The notes below the pieces were generated by a model. It had not been told where the DNA came from and made no database searches. It saw only the letters and a list, made by a program, of their open reading frames with translations. From Corynebacterium anserum (GTDB taxonomy: Bacteria; Actinomycetota; Actinomycetes; Mycobacteriales; Mycobacteriaceae): 64,000 bases of DNA. Position numbers and translations under genes: made by a program. Of this stretch, positions 8,350 through 18,283 are shown piece by piece. Each line of letters begins with the position of its first letter. The stretch's first letter is position 1. The stretch is taken from the NCBI RefSeq assembly GCF_014262665.1, contig NZ_CP046883.1:1178001-1242000 (forward strand). The letters run 5' to 3'.

Positions 8350-8442
8350 CCGCCAGTACTAACCCACCACTACAGTGAGCAATGAGCTCCCACGCTGCCC
8401 AAAGTACTCCCAACTCTTAAACCGCAAGGGGTACGCCCTACC

Positions 8443-9654
8443 GTGCATGTGAGTATTCCCCGCGATGGCATTCCCCCGCTGCTCGACAACGAATCAGCTC
8501 TGTATGACGCTGCAGAGAAACTGCAACGCGGTGAGGGTCTTATCGCTGTAGATACCGAACGAGCTGCCGACTATCGGTACGACGATCGCGCCTACTTAGT
8601 ACAACTTCGGCGTCCTGGTTGCGGCACTCTCTTGGTTGATCCGACTGTATCCGACGCCGCAAATGCTGCTCTTGGAAAGGTATTGAATCACTCCGAGTGG
8701 ATCCTCCATGCCGCTCACACCGATCTTCCGTATCTCACCGCCATTGGTTGGCACCCGACCCGTCTCCACGATACCCAAATCACCGGGCGTCTTTTAGGAC
8801 TTGGTCAGCCTGGTTTGAGCCACATGCTCGAGCATTTTTGCGGTATCACCATCAACAAAGACAAGGGTCAGGAGGATTGGTCTGCGCGTCCCTTATCGGA
8901 GGACCTTTTAGCTTATGCAGCTCTCGATGTCGAACACCTCGGAGAACTCCTAGCCATCACGTTGGAACAGATCGACGAGCGTGGCCGCCGGCAGTGGTAC
9001 GTACAAGAATGCTCATCGGTACTCGACCGTTCGATTGCTCTCCCAACGCCGACCTGGACAGACATGAAAGGCCTATCTGCGCTGCGGAGCGCTCGCAGCC
9101 TGGCGATTGCGAGGGCACTGTGGAGAGTACGTGACGACTATGCGTCCACACACAACCTGTCCCCGCACCGCATAATCAAGCGAAAAGATATCCTCCGCAT
9201 TGCGCAGTCTCCTCACCAAGCATTGGATGAACTACACAGCCTTGCGATACCCGCAACCGTCCAGCGGCGCGCGGACATTGCCGTCAAAGAAGCCCTCCAT
9301 CTTCCACAGCGCGCCTTACCCCGATTACCGCGCCATCCTGTCGCACAGATACCCGCCTACACGCGGTGGGAAACGGATCACCCACGGGCGTTTATGGCGC
9401 TCGAGGTACTAGTCAACCGGACGCACACACTAGCAGAAGAACTGGATCTGACTATGGACACCCTCGCGACGATGAAAACTCTCCGGACAGTAGCGTGGGA
9501 AACGTCGCGGATAAAAGTGGATTACTCTCAGGATCCCGTGGCGGTATTCGAAAGCACCGTGGGCACGGCCATGGAATCACAAGGATCCAGACCGTGGCAA
9601 ATTGACCTCATCGCCAATTCCTCAATACCAGCCCTGATTGACCGGCTTTATTAG
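8443..9654 (+). CDS. rnd: Ribonuclease D (3'-5' exonuclease with HRDC domain)
   Basis: 403 residues. The N-terminal DEDD exonuclease domain shows AVDTERA (Asp and Glu of motif I), [10 protein letters not shown] (motif II Asp) and YAALDVEHL (motif III Tyr and Asp). An HRDC domain follows near residues 210-290. RNase D trims 3' ends of tRNA and other stable RNAs. The start is a GTG (MHVSIPRDG). It sits downstream of the DUF3000 gene, an arrangement common in Actinomycetota, and its stop overlaps the convergent dxs stop by 4 nt. Confidence 0.92.
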   Translation: MHVSIPRDGIPPLLDNESALYDAAEKLQRGEGLIAVDTERAADYRYDDRAYLVQLRRPGCGTLLVDPTVSDAANAALGKVLNHSEWILHAAHTDLPYLTAIGWHPTRLHDTQITGRLLGLGQPGLSHMLEHFCGITINKDKGQEDWSARPLSEDLLAYAALDVEHLGELLAITLEQIDERGRRQWYVQECSSVLDRSIALPTPTWTDMKGLSALRSARSLAIARALWRVRDDYASTHNLSPHRIIKRKDILRIAQSPHQALDELHSLAIPATVQRRADIAVKEALHLPQRALPRLPRHPVAQIPAYTRWETDHPRAFMALEVLVNRTHTLAEELDLTMDTLATMKTLRTVAWETSRIKVDYSQDPVAVFESTVGTAMESQGSRPWQIDLIANSSIPALIDRLY

Positions 9655-11552
9655 AGTTTGTCCGCCCACTCGACAACTCGCCGAGCAACGGCCTCCTTGT
9701 CCAATGCGTATTGCTCCAACACTTCATTACGCTCGGCGTGGTCAATAAACTCCTGCGGTACACCGATGTTGCGAACAGGAACATCTACTTCTGCATCATT
9801 GAGCTGTGCCTGAAGAACCGAACCTGCTCCACCCTTGACACCGTTATCCTCAATGGTGACGACCAGGTCGGCTCCGCGCACAGCCTCAATGAGCGCTGGT
9901 TTCACCGGCACCACCCAGTGTGGGTCAATAACGGTCACGGCATATCCGTGATCCTTGAGAGCGTCGGCTGCTGCCAGGGCTTGTGCGCTCAAGCTACCGT
10001 AGTTCACAATCACCACGTGACGGGTACGAGTCATCGTGGATGCATCATTAGTGCTAGCGCACTCGCAGAGCACGTCGTAGTCAGTCTCTTCGCGGATCGC
10101 CTCGACATCACTCGGTACGGAGCCCTTGGGGAAACGCACAACGCTCGGTGCATCAGAAATGGCCACACACCGGTCGAGAGCCATCTGCAGGCGTTTTCCG
10201 TCACGGGGTGCTGCTACGTAGATACCGGGGACAATCGTGGTCAACGAGAGATCCCACATGCCATTATGGGAGGCACCATCTGGGCCCGTGATACCCGCCC
10301 TATCCAGTACCACCGTGACTCCGAGCTTGAGCAAAGCGACATCCATGAGCAGTTGGTCGAATGCGCGGTTTAAGAACGTCGAATACACCGCGACCACGGG
10401 GTGTAAGCCGCCCAAAGCTAGGCCAGCAGCTGATGTCATAGCATGTTGCTCGGCGATGCCCACGTCGAAGGTACGTTGTGGGTGATGTTTGGCAAACTCC
10501 GCTAAACCTGTAGGACCAGCCATCGCGGCAGTGATGGCCACAATGTCATCGCGCTCGTCCGCCAGCTCAATGAGCCGTGTGGAAAACACCTGTGTCCAGC
10601 CCGGTTTCGACTTGCTCAATGGAGCACCGGTCACCGGATCAATCACGCCCGTAGCGTGCATCTGATCAGCTTCATCATTCTCAGCTGGAGAAAAACCCTT
10701 GCCCTTCTGAGTCATGGTGTGAACTATGACGGGACCACCATAGTCTTTCGCGTAGCGCAACGCGTTTTCCACTTGGCGCAGATCATGGCCATCCACCGGA
10801 CCAATGTATTTGATGCCCAAGTCACTAAACATCTCATGTGGGATGACAGTGTGTTTCACACCCTCTTTCAAGCCATGTACGACCTGAAAAACTCGATCGC
10901 CCACCCAGCCCATACGGCCCAATGCGTACTTCCCCGAATCCATGACCTTGTCGTAGGCAGGTTGCAACCGAAGAGCTGCAAGATTCTCGGCTAGTCCTCC
11001 GATAGTCGGAGAATAAGACCGACCGTTGTCGTTGACTATGACAATCACCGAGCGTTTTTTGGACGTCGCAATATTATTAAGTGCCTCCCAACACATACCC
11101 CCCGTCAAGGCTCCATCTCCAACGAGTGCAACCACGTGCCGGTGGAGTTGACCGCCAAGTTCGAATGCTTTTGCCAAACCATCCGCGTAGGATAGCGCCG
11201 CCGACGCATGGGAAGATTCAGTCCAGTCATGCGGTGATTCCGAGCGATCAGGATAGCCAGACAGGCCATCTTTTTGGCGCAGAGTATCAAAAAGATCACG
11301 GCGTCCCGTAAGAATCTTATGCACATAAGACTGGTGACCGGTATCGAAAATCAACGGGTCGGTTGGGGAATCGAACACACGGTGCATGGCAATGGTTAGT
11401 TCAACCACGCCCAAGTTCGGTCCCAAATGTCCGCCCGTGGCAGACACCTTTTGGATGAGGAACGTGCGAATCTCTCCAGCAAGTTGATCGAGCTGTGCCT
11501 CATCAAGCGCCTTTACATCCGCCGGTGTGGAAATAGTCTCAAGGATGCCCAT
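9651..11552 (-). CDS. dxs: 1-deoxy-D-xylulose-5-phosphate synthase
   Basis: 633 residues from the ATG at 11552 ([14 protein letters not shown]), the family's usual N-terminus. An in-frame ATG at 11585 adds 11 residues not typical of Dxs, while GGAGA upstream of 11552 can serve as ribosome binding site. It condenses pyruvate and glyceraldehyde-3-phosphate with thiamine diphosphate, the first step of the MEP isoprenoid pathway, which feeds decaprenyl phosphate and menaquinone. Visible motifs are the TPP-binding [16 protein letters not shown], the transketolase-type Glu region [13 protein letters not shown], and a C-terminal transketolase domain. Confidence 0.95.
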   Translation of the reverse strand: MGILETISTPADVKALDEAQLDQLAGEIRTFLIQKVSATGGHLGPNLGVVELTIAMHRVFDSPTDPLIFDTGHQSYVHKILTGRRDLFDTLRQKDGLSGYPDRSESPHDWTESSHASAALSYADGLAKAFELGGQLHRHVVALVGDGALTGGMCWEALNNIATSKKRSVIVIVNDNGRSYSPTIGGLAENLAALRLQPAYDKVMDSGKYALGRMGWVGDRVFQVVHGLKEGVKHTVIPHEMFSDLGIKYIGPVDGHDLRQVENALRYAKDYGGPVIVHTMTQKGKGFSPAENDEADQMHATGVIDPVTGAPLSKSKPGWTQVFSTRLIELADERDDIVAITAAMAGPTGLAEFAKHHPQRTFDVGIAEQHAMTSAAGLALGGLHPVVAVYSTFLNRAFDQLLMDVALLKLGVTVVLDRAGITGPDGASHNGMWDLSLTTIVPGIYVAAPRDGKRLQMALDRCVAISDAPSVVRFPKGSVPSDVEAIREETDYDVLCECASTNDASTMTRTRHVVIVNYGSLSAQALAAADALKDHGYAVTVIDPHWVVPVKPALIEAVRGADLVVTIEDNGVKGGAGSVLQAQLNDAEVDVPVRNIGVPQEFIDHAERNEVLEQYALDKEAVARRVVEWADKL

Positions 11553-11729
11553 GTAGTTCGGCTCGTCTCCATCCGTTGTGGTCATCGGAGTGCTTTTCGA
11601 CAGTGCGTCCGTGGTTCACAGGTATGGGTGACCCTGAACCGCAAACATGACTCAACTCTTATCAAAAAGCACATGCAGTGGATTGTTCCAGTCTAGTGCT
11701 CTGATCTAGATCCATAGAAATTTCATCGC

Positions 11730-12974
11730 TTAACTACTCGCCGCAGGGGTGAGATACGCCAGAATCTCCACGTGATGAGTCAGGGGGAATGCATCCACGA
11801 CCGTGAGCTTCTCGAGCTGGTAACCAGCAGAAATCCACGCACCGAGATCTCGCGCAGCGGTAGCGGGATCGCAACCAATATGTACGACATGGTTCGGCTC
11901 ATATGCTGCAACCCTCGCGATGACATCGATACCGGCTCCGACGCGCGGTGGATCGATGACTACAGCATGCAATCCTGTCCTCACCCGCAGCCTGTCCAGA
12001 CTGTGCGCCACATCACCATCGACGAAACGGACATTATCCAACCCCGCCGCTGCCAACGCCCGTGCGCCTTCCATGCTCGCCTGGGACGCGTGATCTACAC
12101 AGTCAACCCAATCCACGCGTCCGCTCAATACCGAGGAAAATACCCCTGCCCCACCGTAGAGATCCCACGCCGAGCCATGGCCTGCTGGGATTACCTCGCC
12201 TATCCACTGTGTATAAAAATCAGGCGCAGCCCGATGTCCTTGCCAAAAACCCTGGGGCTCGATTTGCCATTCCACCTCAGGCACACGGGTCAAGCGATGA
12301 GCAACCGTCTCATGGCCCCCTACTACCCGCGAGTGACGGTGCCTACGATTACCGGTTAACTCCACCACACTGCGTTCACCACTGTCTCCCAGCGCCACAG
12401 CTATCTCGCTCCCCGGTGTAAACCTCTCATTCTCGAGACCTGCGACCAGCCCTTGTGCCCACTGCGCACACTGTGCTTGCTCTAGAGGGATGACTTCCCG
12501 CGAGGCTTTACGTCGCACACCCGCGCGTCCAGTTTTATCCACGCCAAGACGCACCCGAGTCCGCCAGCCCACCTGAGGGCTCAAGCTCACTCCATCGCAT
12601 GGGATGTTGCCTTCGATGACGATCTTTCCAATACGACGCAGCTGGTCCACGACGACAGCCTTCTTATACTCAAGGCTGCCCACGCCGTCCACGAAATCGA
12701 GGTCGCAACAACCGCCACCAGCAGCAGCTGCGGCACACCGAGCGGGGATTCGATACGGAGACGGTTTCTCCACACTGATAACGCGCCCCGTCCGGAATCC
12801 TTTACGCGAGGACGACGTTTTCTGCGGTGCAAGCTCAACGCGCACACCCGTTTCTCCCGGTAGCCCACCGGAAACAAAGACCACCTGACCGTCAATCCGG
12901 CCAATGACCGTGCCCCCGTGCGCCGGGTTATCCAAATTCATTGTGATCGTCTCAGGACGTGGACTACGCGCCAT
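11730..12974 (-). CDS. TRAM-domain class I SAM RNA methyltransferase (TrmA/RumA family)
   Basis: 414 residues from the ATG at 12974 (MARSPRPET). It has an N-terminal TRAM-like beta-barrel, a middle Cys-containing stretch (residues 76-90, GGGCCDLDF), and a C-terminal Rossmann methyltransferase with DLYGGAGVFS and VIDPPRVGAG. The last is the TrmA/RumA motif IV. The family methylates C5 of uridine in rRNA or tRNA with SAM, and the exact target base cannot be told from sequence. The start overlaps the end of the DUF3159 gene by 11 nt, indicating an operon running DUF3710, DUF3159, methyltransferase. Confidence 0.86.
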   Translation of the reverse strand: MARSPRPETITMNLDNPAHGGTVIGRIDGQVVFVSGGLPGETGVRVELAPQKTSSSRKGFRTGRVISVEKPSPYRIPARCAAAAAGGGCCDLDFVDGVGSLEYKKAVVVDQLRRIGKIVIEGNIPCDGVSLSPQVGWRTRVRLGVDKTGRAGVRRKASREVIPLEQAQCAQWAQGLVAGLENERFTPGSEIAVALGDSGERSVVELTGNRRHRHSRVVGGHETVAHRLTRVPEVEWQIEPQGFWQGHRAAPDFYTQWIGEVIPAGHGSAWDLYGGAGVFSSVLSGRVDWVDCVDHASQASMEGARALAAAGLDNVRFVDGDVAHSLDRLRVRTGLHAVVIDPPRVGAGIDVIARVAAYEPNHVVHIGCDPATAARDLGAWISAGYQLEKLTVVDAFPLTHHVEILAYLTPAASS

Positions 12975-13629
12975 GTGTTTTACCTTCTGCCCTATTCGCG
13001 TCACGCACCGACCAGACCGTAATAAGAACAACAATGGCGGTCAAAGGCCATCCCATAGCGATGCGTGTGTAGCCCAAAGCGTTCGTGGCATCGTGGACGT
13101 ATAACCACTGTTGAATACCGAAGCGCGCGAGAAACACAACGGCCCAGGCAATAGTGGCGATGTTAAAAGCACGAACAGCCCGCCTGTTCGTACGCCATCG
13201 CTGGTCTTCGCCGTTTATACCCCGCCATATCAATCCCACCAGAGGCCAACGAACAATCACGGATATGACAAAAGCACTACCGGCTATCAGCGAATACCAA
13301 ATCCCATAGGCAAAGTACCCCTTGGCGTCACCCATCATCCACGCTATGGCAGCGCATATCGCCACGCCAATAAACCCCGAGACAGCGGGCTGAATATTCT
13401 CCCGACGAACAACCCTCCAAATCAACACTGCAAGAGCCACACCCACAGCTGCACCGAGCGCAGGACCAAGCCCATACTTGCTGTTCACGGGCACTAGGAC
13501 CAGCACCGGTAGTGTACTGGAGACAAGACCGGATAACCCGCCCATTTGCTCCAACATCGTTGCCTGTTGCCGTTCTCCGGATTCAGCGTGAGGCCGGGGC
13601 GAATCATCCATCGCGTTGTGTTTACCCAC
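12964..13629 (-). CDS. DUF3159 membrane protein
   Basis: 221 residues with about six hydrophobic helices (first near 33-48, last near 185-205). It matches the actinobacterial DUF3159 family in length and in its position between the DUF3710 gene and the RNA methyltransferase. Family function is unknown. The ATG at 13629 lies 2 nt past the DUF3710 stop and its own end overlaps the methyltransferase start, so the three genes look co-translated. Confidence 0.84.
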   Translation of the reverse strand: MGKHNAMDDSPRPHAESGERQQATMLEQMGGLSGLVSSTLPVLVLVPVNSKYGLGPALGAAVGVALAVLIWRVVRRENIQPAVSGFIGVAICAAIAWMMGDAKGYFAYGIWYSLIAGSAFVISVIVRWPLVGLIWRGINGEDQRWRTNRRAVRAFNIATIAWAVVFLARFGIQQWLYVHDATNALGYTRIAMGWPLTAIVVLITVWSVRDANRAEGKTHGA

Positions 13630-13631
13630 TG

Positions 13632-14396
13632 CTAATCAACAGCCCCATCGTTAAAATTGTGAGGTTGCTGAACGGCGGAAGCTTGCTGCGCCCGTTGCTC
13701 CATCTGTTGGCGAAGAGCTTCCGCCATCGCCTGAGGAATAGTTACCGGTAGGACATTGCCCGCCGGAATCGGATCTTGACCTCTATAAACGAAGGATCGC
13801 GCAAGAACCTCACGGGCTTGAGCTGCAAGCTGGTCAGCCTTGTCGTTGGTACTTGCCAAAGTCATGCGCATCATCCAACGATGCCCCTGAACGCCGATCA
13901 CGCGCATAGTGCCGCCGCCAGCTTCGGCAACAATCTCCTCACCCCATGGCCCCTGTTCCTGAGTCACAGTGAGGCCATCTTTAACCATCCCTTGAATGAC
14001 CTCAGGCATGCTTTCTTCCCACAGGTTTCCCCTCCGCGGTGCGGCGAAAGCAACGGGAGTCATGCGGCCAGCCGGCGTGTGAATATGAATCATCTGGGGA
14101 CCATTTTCACCCATAGCCACCTGTACTTCCCCATCGTGAGGAACGGGAACCAGCATGGAACCCAAATCCAATCCACCTTTTGCAAAATCGGAGAAGTCGA
14201 AGGCACGGAAATCAACCTGATCCCCATCGAACGGTCCAAAATCCCCTCCGACTGGATCATATGTGGTACCAACAGTCGGTACTACGACCTCAGCGCCACG
14301 GAGCGCTGCGCCCTCGTCTGGCTGTTCATGCTCTGGGGTATCCGGGGTGTTTTTTAGGGAGTCCTTCATCTTATTTTTGCGGCCAAATAGAGCCAT
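13632..14396 (-). CDS. DUF3710 domain protein
   Basis: A soluble protein of 254 residues starting MALFGRKNK, the usual N-terminus of the DUF3710 family. A conserved central block (about 75-205) contains EVIQGMVKDGL and GHRWMMRMTL. The tail is Gln-rich. Function is unknown. It follows dut on the same strand and precedes the DUF3159 gene, the standard actinobacterial order. Confidence 0.84.
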   Translation of the reverse strand: MALFGRKNKMKDSLKNTPDTPEHEQPDEGAALRGAEVVVPTVGTTYDPVGGDFGPFDGDQVDFRAFDFSDFAKGGLDLGSMLVPVPHDGEVQVAMGENGPQMIHIHTPAGRMTPVAFAAPRRGNLWEESMPEVIQGMVKDGLTVTQEQGPWGEEIVAEAGGGTMRVIGVQGHRWMMRMTLASTNDKADQLAAQAREVLARSFVYRGQDPIPAGNVLPVTIPQAMAEALRQQMEQRAQQASAVQQPHNFNDGAVD

Positions 14397-14467
14397 GTTT
14401 CTTCTTCCTCGTTGTTTGTCGTGCGTTTTCTATATATCGCCGCAGGATCTCTGCCCGCTATTCAGGG

Positions 14468-14926
14468 CTAGCTCCCTGTGGAGCCGTAGCCACCCTTACC
14501 TCTTTCGGTCTCTCCCAATGCTTCCAGAGAATCAACTTCCTCAATAGGGCTGAGGAGCACTTCCTGGAGTACTAGTTGGGCGATTCTATCGCCACGTTTA
14601 ATGACGATATCCTCACGCGGATCCAGGTTGATCACGCACACCTTTACCTCGCCACGATAATCCTCATCAATCGTTCCGGGCGCGTTTACAATGGACAATC
14701 CGTGTTTTAACGCCATACCGCTCCTCGGATGGATAAGCCCTACGGTTCCTGGATTGAGACCAATAGCTATACCCGTGCCAATAAGATGGCGTTCACCTGG
14801 GGAAATAGTAGCGTTCTCAGCAGAATACAAATCTATTCCCGCGTCAGTCGCATGAGCTCTGGTTGGCAGAGGAAGATCGCGATCCAGCCGGACAAGTTTG
14901 AGCGGAGCAGATGTGCTGTTCGTCAT
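14468..14926 (-). CDS. dut: dUTP diphosphatase
   Basis: 152 residues, normal for the trimeric dUTPase that hydrolyses dUTP to dUMP and keeps uracil out of DNA. Motifs in order: 1 ([10 protein letters not shown]), 2 ([10 protein letters not shown]), 3 ([13 protein letters not shown]), 4 (RGDRIAQLV) and 5 near the C-terminus ([11 protein letters not shown]). It starts [11 protein letters not shown] and begins the minus-strand group dut-DUF3710-DUF3159-methyltransferase. The DUF3093 gene diverges upstream. Confidence 0.95.
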   Translation of the reverse strand: MTNSTSAPLKLVRLDRDLPLPTRAHATDAGIDLYSAENATISPGERHLIGTGIAIGLNPGTVGLIHPRSGMALKHGLSIVNAPGTIDEDYRGEVKVCVINLDPREDIVIKRGDRIAQLVLQEVLLSPIEEVDSLEALGETERGKGGYGSTGS

Positions 14927-15038
14927 GGAACTCCACCTTACAAGCCCCTAGCCTGCCCAGTTGGGTATTACACCCCTTGACACTATTAGACTATTGATGA
15001 AGTTTCTCACCTTTGTTTGCACTACAAGGAGTATCGCC

Positions 15039-15533
15039 GTGGCAGCCACACAGCCTGCAAAGGCTTCAGACTCCGAGATTCTTTACTCGGAAAACCAACG
15101 TGTACCGCTCACGTGGTGGCTCCTCGGTGCACTGTTGGTCTGTCTTCTCGCTTGGCAAGCACAAATGCAGCGGGAGTGGTACTGGGGTGTCGTTATGGCC
15201 ATCCTCGCTGGCGCAGCGGTCGTATGGTCACTGTCAGCCTTGTCTTCTAACAAGGTCATCGTGGCTCGCGAGGCAGACGGTATCTGGTTATATACCGGGG
15301 CTGCACGCCTGCCAGCAGATGTTGTGAGCCGAACGCTCGTCATCCCCCCTACTGCCAAGCCAGCGGCAATGGGACGCCAGTTGGATCCTGCGGCTTATGT
15401 GGTGCACAAGGGATGGATTCCCACGATGGCTATGCTCGTGTTGGATGATCCTGATGACCCCACTCCCTATTGGTTGATATCAACCAAAGAGCCTCAAGAG
15501 CTTCTTGAAGCACTAGGCCGTCCAATTTACTAA
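15039..15533 (+). CDS. DUF3093 membrane protein
   Basis: 164 residues from the GTG at 15039, chosen because AAGGAG (15026-15031) sits 7 nt upstream. Two hydrophobic helices lie near the N-terminus (about residues 25-65), followed by a soluble domain with VARE and IPTMAMLVLDD. This fits the DUF3093 family, which lies next to dut in Actinomycetota. Function is unknown. A longer frame opens at 14961 but has no ribosome binding site. Confidence 0.82.
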   Translation: MAATQPAKASDSEILYSENQRVPLTWWLLGALLVCLLAWQAQMQREWYWGVVMAILAGAAVVWSLSALSSNKVIVAREADGIWLYTGAARLPADVVSRTLVIPPTAKPAAMGRQLDPAAYVVHKGWIPTMAMLVLDDPDDPTPYWLISTKEPQELLEALGRPIY

Positions 15534-15725
15534 ACGCATCTAGCTCGCAGAGTTCCAGTTCACCCCTCATTCTCCTCGAGTGTCGGATGCTTACGTAAGA
15601 GGAGATTGCTTCTTATGAACTACATGGGCTTACTACAGGGGCTTGTGGGATCAATTAAATTCTGCATGATCTGCGACTTTTACTCATCCCGCGTAGCGGC
15701 ATTGTTACACCACCACCTGTAAATC

Positions 15726-15751
15726 GCACATGAACAACACGTTTCATGTGC
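15726..15751 (-). terminator. Hairpin downstream of the DUF4193 gene
   Basis: GCACATGAA and TTCATGTGC form a perfect 9-bp stem with an 8-nt loop, 60 bp beyond the minus-strand DUF4193 gene. Only a weak T-rich stretch (GATTT) follows on that strand. The rest of the 15534-15810 gap shows nothing else I can name. Confidence 0.45.
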
Positions 15752-15810
15752 AGCAACCCTAATTTGAACAGGGCCGCGGAGAGGGAAGCAGAGCCGGGCA
15801 CAGTGTTTGT

Positions 15811-16110
15811 CTAGTCGCAGTCTTGGCAGATGATTTCAGAATCGGAGAAGGTTTTGGCAATATGCGACCGGTGCTGCACCAAAAAGCATTCACTGCAGGT
15901 GAACTCGTCACTCTGCCGAGGAGTAACGGTTCCCGAGAGTTCCTCGCCGGACAGATCGGCCATCGGAACATCGAATGGTTCTACGATTTCGCCATCATCA
16001 GTGTCATCTACAGCAGTTTCTGCCTTCTCTGCGGCTTTTAGCCCCTCGAGAGAGTCAGTCTCGATGTCGTCGTCAGCGCGTCGACGGGGAGCATCGTAGT
16101 CGGTAGCCAC
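15811..16110 (-). CDS. DUF4193 domain protein (zinc-ribbon-like)
   Basis: 99 residues. The start MATDYDAPRRRADDD and the acidic middle are typical of the DUF4193 family. The C-terminus carries CSEC and CQDC pairs separated by about 21 residues with a His in between, a likely zinc site. The family is confined to Actinomycetota and has no established role that I can name. On the minus strand GGAGG lies about 10 nt upstream of the ATG, so the start is well supported. Confidence 0.86.
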   Translation of the reverse strand: MATDYDAPRRRADDDIETDSLEGLKAAEKAETAVDDTDDGEIVEPFDVPMADLSGEELSGTVTPRQSDEFTCSECFLVQHRSHIAKTFSDSEIICQDCD

Positions 16111-16190
16111 GAGTTTTCCTCCTAAGTATCAGGTTCGTCGAGGCGGATATTAAAACAGCGACATACTGCCTGTCACCTCTGTCCTGTCGA

Positions 16191-17225
16191 CTAGGGTGTT
16201 ATGGGCGCGAGTACTCCCCCCGTTACTAGTTCAGACAACCGCTGAGACAGCGGTTGCCATAGGGCGGGTTTTGTGGCCATGACCTGCACACCTTCGGAGG
16301 ATGGGATATCCAATTTGGGCATCTGCACGATTGCCCCCGCCCGTGCCGCAATTAACACGCCGGCAGCGTGATCCCACGGCCCCAAACCGTGTTCATAATA
16401 TGCATCAACACGCCCTGCAGCGACGTGGCAGAGGTCAAGAGCAGCTGAACCCATGCGTCGGATATCTCGAACCTCGGGCAATAACTGCGCCAACAACTCA
16501 GCTTGTCTCGCACGGCGCTGTGCCACATAGGCGAAACCAGTAGCCACCAAAGCTGTAGCCATAGTCGTGGTCCCTGCTGCCATAGATGCTGTAGGCGCCT
16601 CTTCCACGCCACTGGTTACATTCACTACACGCGATTGCGGCGCACAGTGGGCATCGAATGTAGAGAAATCAGGGACTGCAGTCTCAGTAGCTTCCTCGCC
16701 CACTGCCGCCGAATAAACCAAATTATTAGCCACATCGACCACAGCTGCCGCAATCGGTACCCCTTTGAACGTCGCTGCAATGGATACGGCGTAAGCAGGC
16801 ACTCCGTAAACAAAATTCACCGTTCCATCTATTGGATCAACCACCCATAGCAGGTCGTTTCCTTCGGTGGGACTCCCAGCATCTCTCTGAGTGCACTGCT
16901 CACCACCTTCTTCCCCTAATACCCGGCTCCGCGGTACTTCTTGGATAAGACGCTTGCGTATCAGCCTTTCTGAGGCTCTATCCACTTCCGTGACCGGATC
17001 CACTTCAGAACTCTTCACTGCGTCGACGCCTACATGTCCGTGTTCATCAATCATCTTTTGACGCATTGTGGCCACGAGGTCAGCAGCTTCCACCGCAACA
17101 TTCGCCGCGATGCGCCGTAACCTCCCTATGGACAACCCCTCACAAGCATTTACCACTTCCGCGAAATCCTCCGGTGGCTGGTCAGTGGTTTTACGGTCTA
17201 AGCATACGGTGAGCGCTGAAATCAT
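16191..17225 (-). CDS. Inositol monophosphatase family protein (SuhB-like)
   Basis: 344 residues from the ATG at 17225. The metal-dependent phosphatase signature is present: LGEEGG (metal Glu), WVVDPIDGTVNFVYG (the WxxDPIDGT motif) and the C-terminal GPWDHAAGVLIA motif. Substrates in this family include inositol-1-phosphate, histidinol phosphate and PAP, and I cannot choose among them. It diverges from ppgK. A longer frame to 17288 would run into the ppgK promoter, so I take the internal start. Confidence 0.86.
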   Translation of the reverse strand: MISALTVCLDRKTTDQPPEDFAEVVNACEGLSIGRLRRIAANVAVEAADLVATMRQKMIDEHGHVGVDAVKSSEVDPVTEVDRASERLIRKRLIQEVPRSRVLGEEGGEQCTQRDAGSPTEGNDLLWVVDPIDGTVNFVYGVPAYAVSIAATFKGVPIAAAVVDVANNLVYSAAVGEEATETAVPDFSTFDAHCAPQSRVVNVTSGVEEAPTASMAAGTTTMATALVATGFAYVAQRRARQAELLAQLLPEVRDIRRMGSAALDLCHVAAGRVDAYYEHGLGPWDHAAGVLIAARAGAIVQMPKLDIPSSEGVQVMATKPALWQPLSQRLSELVTGGVLAPITP

Positions 17226-17296
17226 AGACCCATTGTGCTCCCCCGCAACAAATAATGGGTGATGCGTGGCCAACAAACTGTGTAGCATCTCGAATT

Positions 17297-18061
17297 ATGA
17301 GCGAGACAAACCCCAACCTGGCATTCGGAGTAGACATCGGTGGCTCAGGCGTGAAAGGCGCCTTAGTCGATGTATCCAAGGGCGAACAAGTAACTGAGCG
17401 AAAGAGAATCGCCACACCGCAGCCTGCCACTCCCGACGCTGTGGCAGAGGTTGTACGGCAACTTGTCGAAGCTGAAGGGTGGGACGGGCCAGTGGGCATC
17501 ACAGTACCGGCTGTGGTACGCGAACAGGTGACAAGAACGGCCGCCAATATTGACCAGACGTGGATCGGTACCGATGTCCAAGAATTATTCACCCGACACC
17601 TCGGAGGCCGCGACATCACCGTATTGAATGACGCAGACGCGGCTGGCATGGCCGAGGCGCGTTTCGGGGATGACAAAGCCCGAACAGGTGCTGTCATGAT
17701 GCTGACTTTCGGCACGGGTATCGGCTCTGCGTTACTGATGGACGGCAATCTGTATCCCAACACCGAATTGGGACACCTCAAAATGAAAGGTTCATCGGCG
17801 GAGAAATACGCGAGTTCAAAGGTGCGCGAAGATGAAGGTCTAAGCTACAAGCAATGGGCTAAGCGCGTGAACAAAGTCATGCAACGCTACGTAGAGCTCT
17901 TTAACCCCCAGACCTTCATCGTCGGTGGTGGCATCTCCCGCAAGTCAGACAAGTGGGTACCCTATTTGGACTTGGAGCAAGACGTCGTTCCAGCGCAGTT
18001 ACGCAATGAAGCAGGAATCATTGGCGCAGCGCTCGCAGTGAGTGAAGGTTTGCGACCCTAG
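17297..18061 (+). CDS. ppgK: Polyphosphate glucokinase
   Basis: 254 residues. PpgK phosphorylates glucose with polyphosphate (and often ATP). ROK-type motifs are visible: the phosphate loop FGVDIGGSGVKGALVD near the N-terminus, TVPAVV, the catalytic Asp region LNDADAAGMAE, and LTFGTGIGSALLMDG. The ATG at 17297 (MSETNPNLAFG) fits family length better than one at 17255. It lies directly upstream of sigA, as in other corynebacteria. If no sugar PTS exists nearby (see sugR), this enzyme may be central to glucose entry into glycolysis. Confidence 0.93.
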   Translation: MSETNPNLAFGVDIGGSGVKGALVDVSKGEQVTERKRIATPQPATPDAVAEVVRQLVEAEGWDGPVGITVPAVVREQVTRTAANIDQTWIGTDVQELFTRHLGGRDITVLNDADAAGMAEARFGDDKARTGAVMMLTFGTGIGSALLMDGNLYPNTELGHLKMKGSSAEKYASSKVREDEGLSYKQWAKRVNKVMQRYVELFNPQTFIVGGGISRKSDKWVPYLDLEQDVVPAQLRNEAGIIGAALAVSEGLRP

Positions 18062-18069
18062 CGCAAGAA

Positions 18070-18115
18070 AACCGAAACAGCGCACCGCCTGAAGCCAGGC
18101 TGCGCTAATTCGGTT
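18070..18115 (+). terminator. Three-tier hairpin between ppgK and sigA
   Basis: Three stacked stems can form: AACCGAA/TTCGGTT, then AGCGCA/TGCGCT, then GCCTG/CAGGC with loop AAGC. It starts 9 nt after the ppgK stop, so it may end that transcript, but no T-run follows. Instead its right edge runs into TATAAT (18115-18120). Confidence 0.5.
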
Positions 18116-18206
18116 ATAATGGGCGATCGATCGCGTTGGCGCGAACGGCCGGGAGGCTGAGTCCCGTGCAGTTGTCTTTGACTATTGCAGCTCAGACCCC
18201 TCTATG
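18115..18206 (+). promoter_or_regulatory. Candidate sigA promoters and leader
   Basis: A perfect -10 hexamer TATAAT (18115-18120) follows the hairpin. A perfect 12-bp palindrome GCGATCGATCGC lies just after it (18123-18134). A second option is TTGACT (18178-18183) spaced 17-18 nt from TCTATG/CTATGA near 18201-18207. Either would give sigA an untranslated leader of roughly 70-160 nt. Which one is used cannot be settled from sequence. Confidence 0.35.
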
Positions 18207-18283
18207 AGAATTTACTACGAAGATTTAAAGGCCGATCCTATAGCGACTAGACCCGTGTGTCTACTCGTTAGGATTTCGGCAAA

